Shown piece after piece: positions 38,095 to 47,101 of a stretch of DNA of 64,000 nt (within the stretch, counting starts at the first letter, position 1; every line of letters begins with the position of its first letter). A program made the translations under genes and the position numbers. The stretch covers positions 186,001 to 250,000 of the forward strand of contig NZ_BAAAFH010000022.1 in NCBI RefSeq assembly GCF_039523435.1, given 5' to 3'. Source of the DNA: Wandonia haliotis (GTDB taxonomy: Bacteria; Bacteroidota; Bacteroidia; Flavobacteriales_D; Crocinitomicaceae). The notes under the pieces were generated by a model. That model worked only from the letters and a program-made list of their open reading frames with translations. It was not told where the DNA came from and did not search any database.

Positions 38095-39051
38095 TTAAAG
38101 TCCGTTTGTTTCATCCGAAACAGGCGGGCTTTTTACTTTTCCGGGTTTTTGAATCCGAAACGAAAGAGTCGCTTCTATGGTATGTCTGACAGAAGACAGC
38201 ATATCATACAACGAATATTCATAAGCAGCTCCAATAAACAAACGATTCCACACCTGAACGCCTGCCCCTGCGCTAAGTGTTCTCCCTGAGAAACGATAAC
38301 CTGCCTGCCACCAGAAACGATTAAAGTGCATCCCTTTCACAGCAACAAAAACAGACGTTTTTACCCAATCTGTCAGTAGAAAAGCCGTAGGAATCAAACT
38401 AAATTTATCCCCCAGATCAAAGGTATAATCGGCTATCAGATTCGTATAAAAACCTCTCCCCTTCTTAAACAATGTGTTCAGATGTTGACCTCCTACCCCA
38501 ACGTTCAACTTTCTCCACTGGAAATACAAACCGAAATTGACACTTACCGTTGACGATTCAAACTGTACATAAGGATCATTTACCGTTTGCGGAACAACAA
38601 ACTCTTTACTCAGCCCTCTTTTATACCAGAGAACTCCCAATCCGGGAGACAAGCTAGCTTCTTTTCCCAACGCAAAAGTGTACCTGTAATTCAAACCTAT
38701 CTTATGATTAATACTAAACCCTATTTCATCACGCATAGCAACAATTCCTACCCCGGAATTAATCCGGTTTATATCCATCTCGTACTGAAATAAATATGTC
38801 CGGGGGTTCCCGGACCCAAACCCTATCCACTGATTGCGATATTGAGTGTGTACTAAATATTTATCCACTATAGCAGTAGCTCCCGGGTTAAAATAGCCCC
38901 GATTGCTTTCATTCAGACTGAAAACCGGCTCTTGCTGAGCCACAACCAAAAGGTTTGTACACAGAATAAATAAGAATCCAACCCCTTTTGCAAAGGTCGT
39001 TTGGAGAACAAAAACATTTTTCAATAACTTTTTGTAGTAGTTCATCTTCAT
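38095..39051 (-). CDS. PorP/SprF family T9SS membrane protein
   Basis: A 318-residue outer-membrane protein of the PorP/SprF family, which serves type IX secretion and helps display secreted gliding adhesins. After a hydrophobic leader (about 17-35, ending VVAQQEP), the family opening reads FSLNESNRGYFNPGATAIVD. Alternating strands continue to the end. The ATG at 39051 was chosen over a GTG one codon upstream. It is unpaired here: no type B adhesin gene is adjacent, unlike the second porP at 56.9 kb. Confidence 0.9.
   Translation of the reverse strand: MKMNYYKKLLKNVFVLQTTFAKGVGFLFILCTNLLVVAQQEPVFSLNESNRGYFNPGATAIVDKYLVHTQYRNQWIGFGSGNPRTYLFQYEMDINRINSGVGIVAMRDEIGFSINHKIGLNYRYTFALGKEASLSPGLGVLWYKRGLSKEFVVPQTVNDPYVQFESSTVSVNFGLYFQWRKLNVGVGGQHLNTLFKKGRGFYTNLIADYTFDLGDKFSLIPTAFLLTDWVKTSVFVAVKGMHFNRFWWQAGYRFSGRTLSAGAGVQVWNRLFIGAAYEYSLYDMLSSVRHTIEATLSFRIQKPGKVKSPPVSDETNGL
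38097..38135. terminator. Bidirectional terminator between acyl-CoA dehydrogenase and porP
   Basis: An interrupted stem pairs AAAGTCCG (38097-38104) with CGGGCTTT (38125-38132) and GTTTC with GAAAC around an ATCC loop, followed by Ts. It also overlaps the last codons of the convergent porP gene and could serve both transcripts. Confidence 0.55.
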
Positions 39052-39128
39052 CACGGTATGTCTCTAAAAAGGTTAAGTGCTAAAGATAGCTCAATATTTA
39101 CGTATCTTTATCCAAAAATTTTTCACAC

Positions 39129-40064
39129 ATGAGAGCTTTTCTCACTTTTCTTTTCTCTTTCTCCCTCTTACTCTCTGATGCTCAAACCCTTCCTTCAGAA
39201 GGTTTTAAAACAGAACATGTGGTTATTCTTATTATCGATGGTCCGCGTTATTCGGAAACATTTGGGGATACTACCTGTACCAATATTCCCAATATTTGTA
39301 ATCAACTAGCCCCTCAAGGGGTACTTTATACGAATTTTCGCGCCAATGCCCCGCGTACAACAACGAATGCAGGGCACACGGCTATTACCACAGGTGTGAA
39401 TCAGCGTATTTCCAACGATGGAAAACAATTTCCAAAATATCCTTCCATGTTTCAATACCTCATGAAAGAAAAAGAGGTAGATAAAAACAAACTCTGGATT
39501 ATTTCCAGCAAAGGGAAGCTATCTATTTTGGGTAATACCAAACATAAAAAGTGGAAAGACCTGTATACACCACATGTGTATTGCGGAAGAAATGGAAACG
39601 GAGCTGATTACACAAAAGATTCCCAAACGATGAAACAAGTTCATCACGTTTTGGAGACCTACTCTCCTACCCTTACACTTATTAACCTGCTGGCACCGGA
39701 CTCCTGGGCACATGGAGGTAATTGGGAACGCTATATTCAATCCATTAAAGAATCGGATCAATACGCGATGAAAATATGGGATATGATTCAGAATAATCCG
39801 CAAATGAAAGACAAAACAACGTTAATCATTACAAATGATCACGGACGAAATGCCGATGGATACAAAGACGGGTTCATTTCACACGGAGCCAATACGGAAA
39901 GTAATCGGCACATTTTCCTGCTGGGCATCGGTCCTGACTTCAAAAAAGATGTCAAAAGCGATTTTCCGCGGGAACTTACTGATATTTCAGCCACAGTAGC
40001 CCGTTTACTTGGATTCAGCATCCCTACTTCACAAGGTTGTGTAATGAACGAATTATTCCGGTAG
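39129..40064 (+). CDS. Exported alkaline-phosphatase-superfamily enzyme
   Basis: A 311-residue enzyme of the alkaline phosphatase/sulfatase fold with a signal peptide (1-18, ending SLLLSDAQ). Metal and nucleophile positions are visible: D in VVILIIDGPRYSET, a threonine in RTTTNAGHTAITTG, D and H in APDSWAHGGNWERY, and the D-H pair in IITNDHGRNADG. It should hydrolyse phosphate or phosphonate-type esters in the periplasm or outside. The substrate is unknown. It is followed by the DUF1800-DUF1501 pair with its own promoter. Confidence 0.85.
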   Translation: MRAFLTFLFSFSLLLSDAQTLPSEGFKTEHVVILIIDGPRYSETFGDTTCTNIPNICNQLAPQGVLYTNFRANAPRTTTNAGHTAITTGVNQRISNDGKQFPKYPSMFQYLMKEKEVDKNKLWIISSKGKLSILGNTKHKKWKDLYTPHVYCGRNGNGADYTKDSQTMKQVHHVLETYSPTLTLINLLAPDSWAHGGNWERYIQSIKESDQYAMKIWDMIQNNPQMKDKTTLIITNDHGRNADGYKDGFISHGANTESNRHIFLLGIGPDFKKDVKSDFPRELTDISATVARLLGFSIPTSQGCVMNELFR

Positions 40065-40095
40065 GAACTATTTTCAGCAATTATCCGTTCGTTTT

Positions 40096-40125
40096 TTGGG
40101 TGATGGATTAGTTTTCATATATTTA
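40096..40125 (+). promoter_or_regulatory. Bacteroidota-type promoter for the DUF1800-DUF1501 operon
   Basis: TTG at 40096-40098, exactly 19 bases, then TATATTTA at 40118-40125. This matches TTG-N19-TAnnTTTG with one mismatch at the last base. The predicted start is about 12 bases before the ATG at 40145. Confidence 0.6.
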
Positions 40126-40144
40126 GAACTCAAAACCCAAGAAT

Positions 40145-41779
40145 ATGAACACGCAAACTACTATGCGTCCTATTCCGGAAAATGAAACGGGAGACGGCGA
40201 AGTTCTCTCGCTCATTCCTTATACCGGACCCTGGACAAAGGAAGAAGCTGCTCACTTATTACGCAGAACGTTATTCGGTCCTACGCGCCAGCAAATTCTG
40301 GACGCTGTGGCAAACGGAATGAACAATACGGTTGATACACTTCTTGCCCCCGTTACGGACACGCTTCCTCTCACGTTTTCTACTGACGACACAATTTCCA
40401 ATGTCGGGGAAAGCTGGGTCAACGAATATATGCCCGCAGGAGATCAGCAACCGACCATTGTTGCCCGTTTCGCTTCTCTTTTCGGATGGATTTCTCAAAA
40501 CCTGTTCGAACCCAATCTGAGCATTCGGGAAAAAATGACTTTGTTCTGGCAAAACCACTTTGCGGTTACGTATGATAATGAACCCAAAATGTCCTACGAT
40601 TATATTCAGCTTTTGCGGGACAATTGTCTTGGGAATTTCCGCCAGTTAATCAAGGATATTACTATTGATTCCCAGATGTTGGTGTTTCTGAACGGAGCAT
40701 CCAACAACCAGTTCAGCCCGAATGAAAACTATGCACGGGAGTTACTGGAGTTGTACACGATTGGAAAAGGACCTCAAATCGGAGAAGGAGATTATACCAA
40801 TTATACAGAAGATGACATTGCAGAGATTGCGCGCATTCTTACGGGATGGGTTGTAGAAAATTACCTGTCACAATCAGGAAACCTTGTCGGCAGTAATTTT
40901 TACGCGATCCTCCATGATCCCGGCACCAAGCAATTATCCGAAAAATTCGGAAATGCCATCATTAATAATGCAGATGCCGGAGAATATAGTGCACTTATCG
41001 ACATCATTTTTCAGCAGGACGAAGTTGCCCGTTTTATCTGCCGAAAGCTGTACCGGTGGTTTGTCAATTACGATTTAACTCCGGAAGTGAATGCCACGAT
41101 CATTGAAGAAATGGCGACAGAACTGATCGCTAATAATTACGACATTGAACCGGTTATGTCACTTCTTTTGCGCAGTGAACATTTCTATTCAATTGCCTTA
41201 CGGGGAACTATTATTAAAAACCCGGTGGAATATATGGTATCCATGTACACCACTTCCGGTTCACAAATGAATTTTGATCTGCCAACAACGTACCAGATGC
41301 ACCTGATTTTCGGATGGATTTCTGAAAATATCGGAATGCACTACTTTGCTCCTCCTCAGGTTGCCGGGTGGACCGCATATTACCAGTCTCCCGGATTCAG
41401 CCAGATGTGGATCAATGCTGCAACCATAAAAAAACGTGTAGAATATACCTATTATGCTTTGTACAATGGGCTTGACGCAAATGGTCAGCAATTTCCCATT
41501 GATGTTTTAAATCTTCTGGATTCATTTGACTATCCGAACGATGATGTTGAAGTCATTAAAGAGCTTGAATTACTCTATTGTTGTAAACCACTTTCTGCAA
41601 CACAACGTAACTTTCTTGCCAACCAATTAAACGGAGGTTTTGGTTCTTCGGTTTGGACTACAGCGTATGATACGTATGCAACTGATCCCTCAAATCAGTC
41701 CAATGCCAATGTTATCAAAAACCAGATGAGAGTTACCCTTCTCAACTTGTTTAAAATGCCTGAATTCCACATCATCTAA
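40145..41779 (+). CDS. DUF1800 domain-containing protein
   Basis: A 544-residue protein of the DUF1800 family. It shows the usual opening EEAAHLLRRTLFGPTRQQI, the middle segment MTLFWQNHFAVTYDN and the block NENYARELLELYTIG. It has no clear signal peptide. The family is nearly always encoded directly before a DUF1501 gene, as here with 13 bases between them. No reaction is established. The pair appears widely in Bacteroidota and Planctomycetes. Confidence 0.9.
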   Translation: MNTQTTMRPIPENETGDGEVLSLIPYTGPWTKEEAAHLLRRTLFGPTRQQILDAVANGMNNTVDTLLAPVTDTLPLTFSTDDTISNVGESWVNEYMPAGDQQPTIVARFASLFGWISQNLFEPNLSIREKMTLFWQNHFAVTYDNEPKMSYDYIQLLRDNCLGNFRQLIKDITIDSQMLVFLNGASNNQFSPNENYARELLELYTIGKGPQIGEGDYTNYTEDDIAEIARILTGWVVENYLSQSGNLVGSNFYAILHDPGTKQLSEKFGNAIINNADAGEYSALIDIIFQQDEVARFICRKLYRWFVNYDLTPEVNATIIEEMATELIANNYDIEPVMSLLLRSEHFYSIALRGTIIKNPVEYMVSMYTTSGSQMNFDLPTTYQMHLIFGWISENIGMHYFAPPQVAGWTAYYQSPGFSQMWINAATIKKRVEYTYYALYNGLDANGQQFPIDVLNLLDSFDYPNDDVEVIKELELLYCCKPLSATQRNFLANQLNGGFGSSVWTTAYDTYATDPSNQSNANVIKNQMRVTLLNLFKMPEFHII

Positions 41780-41792
41780 AAACTACGGAGCT

Positions 41793-43355
41793 ATGAAAAG
41801 AAGAGATTTTGTTAAAACCACATCATTGGGTGCCATCGGAGTTCCGTTTGTTTTTCAGGGAGTTCAGATGAATACTGTACTAAAAAAGCTATTTAATTAT
41901 TCAAAAAATGCAGAAGACCGTGTTCTGGTTCTCATTCGCCTGAACGGAGGAAATGACGGGCTGAATATGGTAATTCCCCTGGATAAGTATGACAACCTTG
42001 TTATCCAAAGAGAAAACATCCTGATTCCGCAAAATGACATCATCGGTCTGGGAACAGGTTATCTGGGGCTACACCCTTCTATGGGAGGAATGGCTTCGAT
42101 GTTTGACCACGGGAAACTGTCCATTCTGCAAAATGTAGGATACGAACAACAAAACCGTTCCCATTTTAAGTCGATGGACATCTGGACATCCGGAAATATT
42201 GGCGGAAGTACGGATACGGGATGGCTCGGACGCTATTTTGACAGCTATAACCCGGACTATCCTGTCGGATATCCCAATGAGGATTATCCCCATCCGTTTG
42301 CAATCAGTATGGGGTATGAAGTTTCTACCACCTGCCAGGGAATTGTCAGTAATTACTCTCTGGCCGTACAGGATCCGACAAATAATGCTGATTTGGGAAC
42401 CAATATTTCGAACCCCGAAAACAGTTATTACGGAAATCATCTCGCCTACATTGAAGGAATTATTAATCAGTCCAATGTATACGGAGGGCATATTTCTGAT
42501 GCCGTAGCGGCAGGAAATTCATTATCGACGCTCTATGACGAAACCAGTGCACTGGCTGTTCATTTGCGGAATATTGCCAAAATGATCTCAGGAGGGTTAA
42601 AAACCAAGGTCTATATTTTGAATATGACCGGGTTTGATACGCACGACGGACAGGTTGTTCAGGATGATGTTGCAAACGGGGTTCATGCCCAGTTACTGAA
42701 AACACTTTCGGATGCCGTTGCCGCATTCCAGGACGATTTGGCTCTGTTAGGAATTGAAGAACGCGTATTGGGAATGACATTCTCTGAATTCGGACGACAA
42801 ATTGCCTCCAATGCAAGTTTTGGTACCGATCACGGCGATGCTGCTCCTATGTTTGTCTTTGGATCCTGTATTGACAGCGCAGTTCATGGAGACAACCCGG
42901 ACATCCCCGATCAGATTATCAATCAGAAAGGAATTGATGTTCAATATGATTTCCGTGACGTATATGCCTCCATTCTTCACGATTGGTTTCAGGTTGCCGA
43001 ATCAGAGGTACAATTTTTATTTGAACACCAGGTAAACCTGATCCCTATTGCCCGATCCTGTAACGGTCCGGTTGGTATTGAAGAGGATATTTTAGTTCGT
43101 CAGGGAACGTACTGTTATCCGAATCCGTGTTCTGAGTTCACCACTATCGTGTTCACCTCTCAAAACGAGCAAGTTTCCTTGACACTTCTGGACATGAATG
43201 GAAGAGTTATCCGAAATGAGTTCAGTAAACAACTGGGAATAAACGAACATCATGTAAAAATAGAGGTCAATGACCTTCGTGCCGGGAACTACTTCTACCT
43301 GATCGAAAAAGCATCGGGTTCAGTAAAAGGTCGTTTCCAGAAAATAGGACGTTGA
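41793..43355 (+). CDS. DUF1501 protein with Tat-like leader and T9SS sorting domain
   Basis: A 520-residue protein related to the alkaline phosphatase/sulfatase fold. Its N-terminus MKRRDFVKTTSLGAIGVPFV carries a twin-arginine-like motif. The DUF1501 core includes LVLIRLNGGNDGLNMVIPLD, NMTGFDTHDGQV and FSEFGRQIASN. The last 75 residues (YPNPCSEFTTIVFTSQNEQV onward) form a type A T9SS sorting domain, so the protein is probably exported past the outer membrane. It is paired with DUF1800 in one operon. Function is unknown. Confidence 0.88.
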   Translation: MKRRDFVKTTSLGAIGVPFVFQGVQMNTVLKKLFNYSKNAEDRVLVLIRLNGGNDGLNMVIPLDKYDNLVIQRENILIPQNDIIGLGTGYLGLHPSMGGMASMFDHGKLSILQNVGYEQQNRSHFKSMDIWTSGNIGGSTDTGWLGRYFDSYNPDYPVGYPNEDYPHPFAISMGYEVSTTCQGIVSNYSLAVQDPTNNADLGTNISNPENSYYGNHLAYIEGIINQSNVYGGHISDAVAAGNSLSTLYDETSALAVHLRNIAKMISGGLKTKVYILNMTGFDTHDGQVVQDDVANGVHAQLLKTLSDAVAAFQDDLALLGIEERVLGMTFSEFGRQIASNASFGTDHGDAAPMFVFGSCIDSAVHGDNPDIPDQIINQKGIDVQYDFRDVYASILHDWFQVAESEVQFLFEHQVNLIPIARSCNGPVGIEEDILVRQGTYCYPNPCSEFTTIVFTSQNEQVSLTLLDMNGRVIRNEFSKQLGINEHHVKIEVNDLRAGNYFYLIEKASGSVKGRFQKIGR

Positions 43356-43404
43356 TATTTTTCCGAAATTTTTTGTGGACAGCAACAAGAATTAAAAAAA
43401 ATGC

Positions 43405-43412
43405 TATATTTG
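43405..43412 (+). promoter_or_regulatory. Candidate -7 element of the tRNA operon
   Basis: TATATTTG is an exact TAnnTTTG match about 100 bases upstream of tRNA-Gly. A strong dyad, CACCCCGAACG with CGTTTGGGGTG (43413-43439), follows directly and would lie in the tRNA leader. A TTG is present but at a longer spacing than usual. Confidence 0.4.
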
Positions 43413-43511
43413 CACCCCGAACGAAATACGTTTGGGGTGTTGCTTTAACAACGTTAAACACACCTTTGAGTCTGAAACAAACGAGTTAGAAAGACTTTTG
43501 AAATACGACAA

Positions 43512-43584
43512 GCGAGAGTAGCTCAGTTGGTAGAGCACAACCTTGCCAAGGTTGGGGTCGCGGGTTCGAATCCCGTCTCCCGCT
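43512..43584 (+). tRNA. tRNA-Gly(GCC)
   Basis: A 73-nt cloverleaf. The anticodon stem CAACC/GGTTG encloses loop TTGCCAA with anticodon GCC. The T-arm GCGGG-TTCGAAT-CCCGT and D-arm GCTC/GAGC are intact, and the discriminator is T, as usual for bacterial glycine. The acceptor has one mismatch (A4 opposite C69). CCA is not encoded. Confidence 0.93.
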
Positions 43585-43626
43585 CATAGCGATACTATCT
43601 TGATTTATCGGTCCGATAAATCAAAT

Positions 43627-43711
43627 GCTCGAGTGGTGGAATTGGTAGACACGCCGGACTTAAAATCCTGTGACCTTTTTGGTCGTGCGGGTTCAAGTCC
43701 CGCCTCGAGTA
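43627..43711 (+). tRNA. tRNA-Leu(TAA)
   Basis: An 85-nt class II tRNA with a long variable arm. Acceptor GCTCGAG pairs with CTCGAGT (one G-U), loop CTTAAAA gives anticodon TAA, and the T-arm is GCGGG-TTCAAGT-CCCGC. One anticodon-stem pair (C28 opposite T42) is mismatched. It shares a transcript with tRNA-Gly 42 bases upstream. CCA is not encoded. Confidence 0.93.
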
Positions 43712-43735
43712 CAATTTGGGAAACCAAATAAAATC

Positions 43736-43771
43736 AAAACCCTTTAAACTTCAGTGTTTAAAGGGTTTTTT
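43736..43771 (+). terminator. Rho-independent terminator after the tRNA pair
   Basis: A perfect 14-bp stem (43736-43749 with 43756-43769) encloses a 6-base loop and runs into a T-rich tract. Confidence 0.85.
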
Positions 43772-44162
43772 CATTTTTACACATCTCGTAAAATTCAAAA
43801 AATAGCACCCAAGGTGGTAACCTATTCGGTAACCTCTGCTTTATAATTGCAATAGGCTACCGAGGCCCTCTGTATCATGCAACAGAACTCGAAAAACTCT
43901 ATGGCAACCGGGTAAGATCACGAATGCGTAAACTATTCAATCTTATTGCTTTTGATAGTAAAGCAAAAGACAAGCGCAAATGAAATTAAAAAAACATTAA
44001 TTCCTGTCGCAAATATTAACTAAATTTACGACAAACCCAGACCACTTTTATGCATGTAAAATCTTGAAGATAAAATTCAAAGAACAATAAGATCAAAGCA
44101 AAAAGGTATTTTACGCTTCACAGGTCATTTCCCAGCAAATTAACCTAAAAATTAACCATCAA
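43772..44162. other. Gene-free stretch between the tRNAs and the YhcG operon
   Basis: No complete gene is visible. A plus-strand frame is open from 43792 to a TGA at 43981-43983 but has no usable early start; it translates to a basic C-terminus (YGNRVRSRMRKLFNLIAFD) and could be a remnant of a lost gene. Two GGTAACC words lie within 20 bases near 43811-43833. No copy of the tRNA-Leu 3' end was found that would mark an integrated element. Confidence 0.5.
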
Positions 44163-45263
44163 ATGAATAAAGAATATAGCAAATCAATAGCTTCTCTCAA
44201 AGAACATGTGCGCTTGTCGCAGCAGCAAGCAGTGCTGTCTGTGAATACCCGCCTTTTGTTTTTGTATTGGGAAATAGGCCATTTCATTAATGTACAAAAA
44301 AAACATCAGGGCTGGGGAACTGAGGTAATTAAGCAAATATCCAAAGACCTTACGACTGAATTTCCTGAAATAAAAGGCTTTTCTGTTCGTAACCTTAATT
44401 ACATGGCAAAATTTGCCGATATATATAGCGTCCGAAAAGTGCAACCACCGGTTGCGCAAATAGAAAATGTGCGTACAGAGGAAGAGGAAGAGGAAGAAAA
44501 GGAAATTATGCAACCAGTGGTTGCACAAATTAATACGCCTCTGGACTGGAGTGGTTTTGCCAATACACACTTAGCCAAAATAAGTTGGTCACATCACATT
44601 GTATTGATGGATAAAACTACCAGTGAGGAAGAACGCAATTATTATTTGCAACGCACCATTGCCGAAGGTTGGTCTAAAAGAGTGTTGGCCCATAAAATTG
44701 AGCAAAAACTCTACGAAAGCCAGGGAAGTTTACCCAATAATTTTGATGACACCTTGCCGGAACCACAAAGCGAACTGGCCAAACAAACCCTTAAAGACAA
44801 TTATCTATTCGACTTTCTTGGTCTTGGAGATGAAGCGCTGGAACGTGATGTGGAAAATGCCCTCCTCAAACAAATCACCAAATTTTTGTTGGAAATGGGG
44901 CAGGGATTTGCATTTATGGGACAACAGTATCACATGGAAGTGGGTGGGCAAGACTACTACCTGGATCTGCTTTTTTATCATACACAACTCAACTGCTATT
45001 TCATTATTGAATTAAAAATTGACGATTTCAAGCCTGAATATGCTGGCAAGCTGAATTTTTATCTGAATGCAGCAGATGACCTCTTAAAACAAGAATACCA
45101 AAACCCAACCATAGGTCTTTTACTCTGTAAAACAGCCAACAAAGTAATCGCTGAATACAGTCTGAAATACAACAACAAACCCATTGGAGTGGCTACCTAT
45201 CAACTCTTGCCTAAAGAAGAAAAGTTTGTGGAATTACTTAGTAAAAAAGGGGATCATGAGTAA
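44163..45263 (+). CDS. YhcG-family PDDEXK nuclease (DUF1016)
   Basis: A 366-residue protein of the YhcG/DUF1016 family. The N-terminal helical domain is about 1-150 (LSQQQAVLSVNTRLLFLYWE). The C-terminal PD-(D/E)xK domain has YYLDLLFYHTQLNCYFIIEL followed by KIDDFKPEYAGKLNFYL, with the catalytic D and E-x-K visible. An acidic low-complexity run (EEEEEEEKE, about 104-112) sits between two near-repeats of PPVAQI/PVVAQI. Relatives are often strain-variable and linked to defence or mobile DNA. Its stop overlaps the next ATG. Confidence 0.9.
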   Translation: MNKEYSKSIASLKEHVRLSQQQAVLSVNTRLLFLYWEIGHFINVQKKHQGWGTEVIKQISKDLTTEFPEIKGFSVRNLNYMAKFADIYSVRKVQPPVAQIENVRTEEEEEEEKEIMQPVVAQINTPLDWSGFANTHLAKISWSHHIVLMDKTTSEEERNYYLQRTIAEGWSKRVLAHKIEQKLYESQGSLPNNFDDTLPEPQSELAKQTLKDNYLFDFLGLGDEALERDVENALLKQITKFLLEMGQGFAFMGQQYHMEVGGQDYYLDLLFYHTQLNCYFIIELKIDDFKPEYAGKLNFYLNAADDLLKQEYQNPTIGLLLCKTANKVIAEYSLKYNNKPIGVATYQLLPKEEKFVELLSKKGDHE

Positions 45264-45381
45264 TGATAATATACAATATATTGTACACTATTCTTTCACT
45301 AGAATGCAAGGCTGTATGATTCATGGGGAAACTGTGGAGTTTGATACACTGTTGAATGAAATAACAGAAAAATTGAAATAG
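45256..45381 (+). CDS. Small 41-residue protein between YhcG and DUF3883
   Basis: A short coding region starting at an ATG inside ATGAGTAA, so it overlaps the yhcG stop codon in the way of coupled genes. It ends four bases before the DUF3883 start. The predicted product begins MSNDNIQYIVHYSFTRMQGC and has no membrane segment. I do not recognise it. The exact fit between two genes is the main support; it may be a small partner or antitoxin-like regulator. Confidence 0.55.
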   Translation: MSNDNIQYIVHYSFTRMQGCMIHGETVEFDTLLNEITEKLK

Positions 45382-45385
45382 GACA

Positions 45386-46222
45386 ATGAGCGCTTGGTCT
45401 AACATAGAAGTTGAATTGGCAGTAGCAGATTATTTCACTATGCTTGCTAAAGAACTAGCCGGTCGGAACTATTCTAAGGCAGAGCATAGAAGAAACTTGT
45501 TGCCATTATTAAGCGGTCGGTCTGAAGGAGCTATCGAATTCAAACACCAAAACATCAGTGCTGTTCTAATTAATTTGGGGCAACCCTATATCAAAGGATA
45601 TCTTCCTCGATTCAATTTTCAAAAAATATTAGAAGACAAAGTGATTGACTATCTGATTGGACATAAATCCATAGAGGAACAATTCAAACAATTTGCCGAA
45701 GGAGAAATTGATCAGCCAATTATAAAGAAAGATTTCGATAAACTGATAGTAGAAGCTCCTACGGGCACTCAACTTGTTGAAGAACCTGCTGCAGCGTATA
45801 CCAGAAGCCCGATTAAAACAAATTACCTGGAAAAAGAACAACGCAACCGGAATTTGGGAATGCTTGGAGAAGAATATGTTATGGAATTTGAAAAGTGGCA
45901 ACTCACAATTTCCGGAAAGCAAAATTTGGCAGATCAGGTCAGATGGATTTCAAAAGAGGAAGGGGATGGAACTGGCTTTGATATTCTGTCAAGAAACCCA
46001 AACGGATCGGATAAATATATAGAAGTGAAAACAACCAAATTGGGTAAAGAAACGCCGTTTTTCTTCTCTCGAAATGAACTTATGTTTTCACAGAATAAGC
46101 GCAGTGATTATCACCTATACCGATTATTCAATTTTAATACGAATGTAAAAATGTTTGTTAAGAATGGAAGCTTGGACACGATCTGCACCTCTATTCCCAT
46201 GACGTTTAAAGGCTATTTCTAA
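45386..46222 (+). CDS. DUF3883-domain protein
   Basis: A 278-residue protein. Residues about 175-260 match DUF3883, a nuclease-like (PD-(D/E)xK-related) domain: LGEEYVMEFEKWQL, GFDILSRNPNGSDKYIEVKT with the D...ExK-like pattern, then PFFFSRNELMFSQNKRSDYH. The first 170 residues are helical and unassigned. DUF3883 domains often sit in restriction and other defence proteins. It follows the 41-residue gene by four bases in the YhcG operon. The activity is unproven. Confidence 0.82.
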   Translation: MSAWSNIEVELAVADYFTMLAKELAGRNYSKAEHRRNLLPLLSGRSEGAIEFKHQNISAVLINLGQPYIKGYLPRFNFQKILEDKVIDYLIGHKSIEEQFKQFAEGEIDQPIIKKDFDKLIVEAPTGTQLVEEPAAAYTRSPIKTNYLEKEQRNRNLGMLGEEYVMEFEKWQLTISGKQNLADQVRWISKEEGDGTGFDILSRNPNGSDKYIEVKTTKLGKETPFFFSRNELMFSQNKRSDYHLYRLFNFNTNVKMFVKNGSLDTICTSIPMTFKGYF

Positions 46223-46371
46223 AACAAAAAACCACGCTACTTCAAGACAAAAATTAGTGAATAAGTACTAAAGCACTTTTAAAGCTACCGTCAATTCACT
46301 AACAACACTCTCGTTAATGTTTGCAATTAAAACACAGAGAACATTTTGCACCAGCCTAATTAGTATTATTT

Positions 46372-47097
46372 CTAAAAATAAATTTCAGAAAATGCTTTAT
46401 AACGCAAACGAGATATGGCTATAACTTCTCCATTTTTCATGACTACCGATTTACTCATTTTTTCCTTTTTTATGTGGTCGATTTCTGCCATATTTACTAA
46501 ATATGATTTGTGAATCCGGAAAAAAGAAGAAGAGATCGAATTAATTTCCGTTTCAAAATTATTGAGCGTAGTCGAACTCAAAATGGGCTTGTTTTTTTCT
46601 GTAAAAAAGATGGATGTATAATTTCCATCACCTTTAAAATGAGAAATTTTTTCAACCGGAATTTTATAGGTAGCATCACTGTTGTTAACAATAATAATAT
46701 TATTTAACCTTGTTTTTTCAGGCTTTAAGTCATCAGCAGATAAACGTTCTTTCAATCCTTCTAAATCTTCTACCCCAATTGGTTTCAGTAAATAATCGTA
46801 GGCTCCTTTTTTTATGGCTTTAATGGCAAATTGATGATAACCTGTTGTGAAAATAATTTTAAACGGAAAATTCAATTTATCGAGTAACGGAAGCAAATCG
46901 AAACCGGAAGTTTCCGCCCCTAAAACGACATCTAAAAAAATTAATTCCGGCTGATATTCTTTGATTAAAAAAGCTGCTTCGGTTAAATCCTTAGTACTTC
47001 CAATTATTTTAATTTCGTTCCCAAAAACGGCGGTTAATTGCCTGGAAAGAACATTAATAGCATCTTTTTCGTCATCAATTATAATAACCTGGATCAT
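46372..47097 (-). CDS. LytTR-type response regulator
   Basis: A 241-residue regulator with a receiver (MIQVIIIDDEKDAINVLSRQ; phosphoacceptor LIFLDVVLGAE; late segment AYDYLLKPIG) and a C-terminal LytTR DNA-binding domain (KISHFKGDGNYTSIFF, FFRIHKSYLVNMAEIDHI). The ATG at 47097 is chosen because it begins at the receiver and follows the kinase stop by four bases. It is the partner of the upstream histidine kinase. Targets are unknown. Confidence 0.94.
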   Translation of the reverse strand: MIQVIIIDDEKDAINVLSRQLTAVFGNEIKIIGSTKDLTEAAFLIKEYQPELIFLDVVLGAETSGFDLLPLLDKLNFPFKIIFTTGYHQFAIKAIKKGAYDYLLKPIGVEDLEGLKERLSADDLKPEKTRLNNIIIVNNSDATYKIPVEKISHFKGDGNYTSIFFTEKNKPILSSTTLNNFETEINSISSSFFRIHKSYLVNMAEIDHIKKEKMSKSVVMKNGEVIAISRLRYKAFSEIYF

Positions 47098-47101
47098 ATC
47101 A

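Noticed and set aside
43413..43439. CACCCCGAACG/CGTTTGGGGTG hairpin as a terminator of the DUF1501 gene
   Set aside because: No T tract follows and it lies directly after a -7-like element before the tRNAs, so it fits a tRNA leader better.
43792..43983. Open frame after the tRNA terminator as a real gene
   Set aside because: No start codon in its first two thirds and no recognised motif; kept only as a possible remnant.
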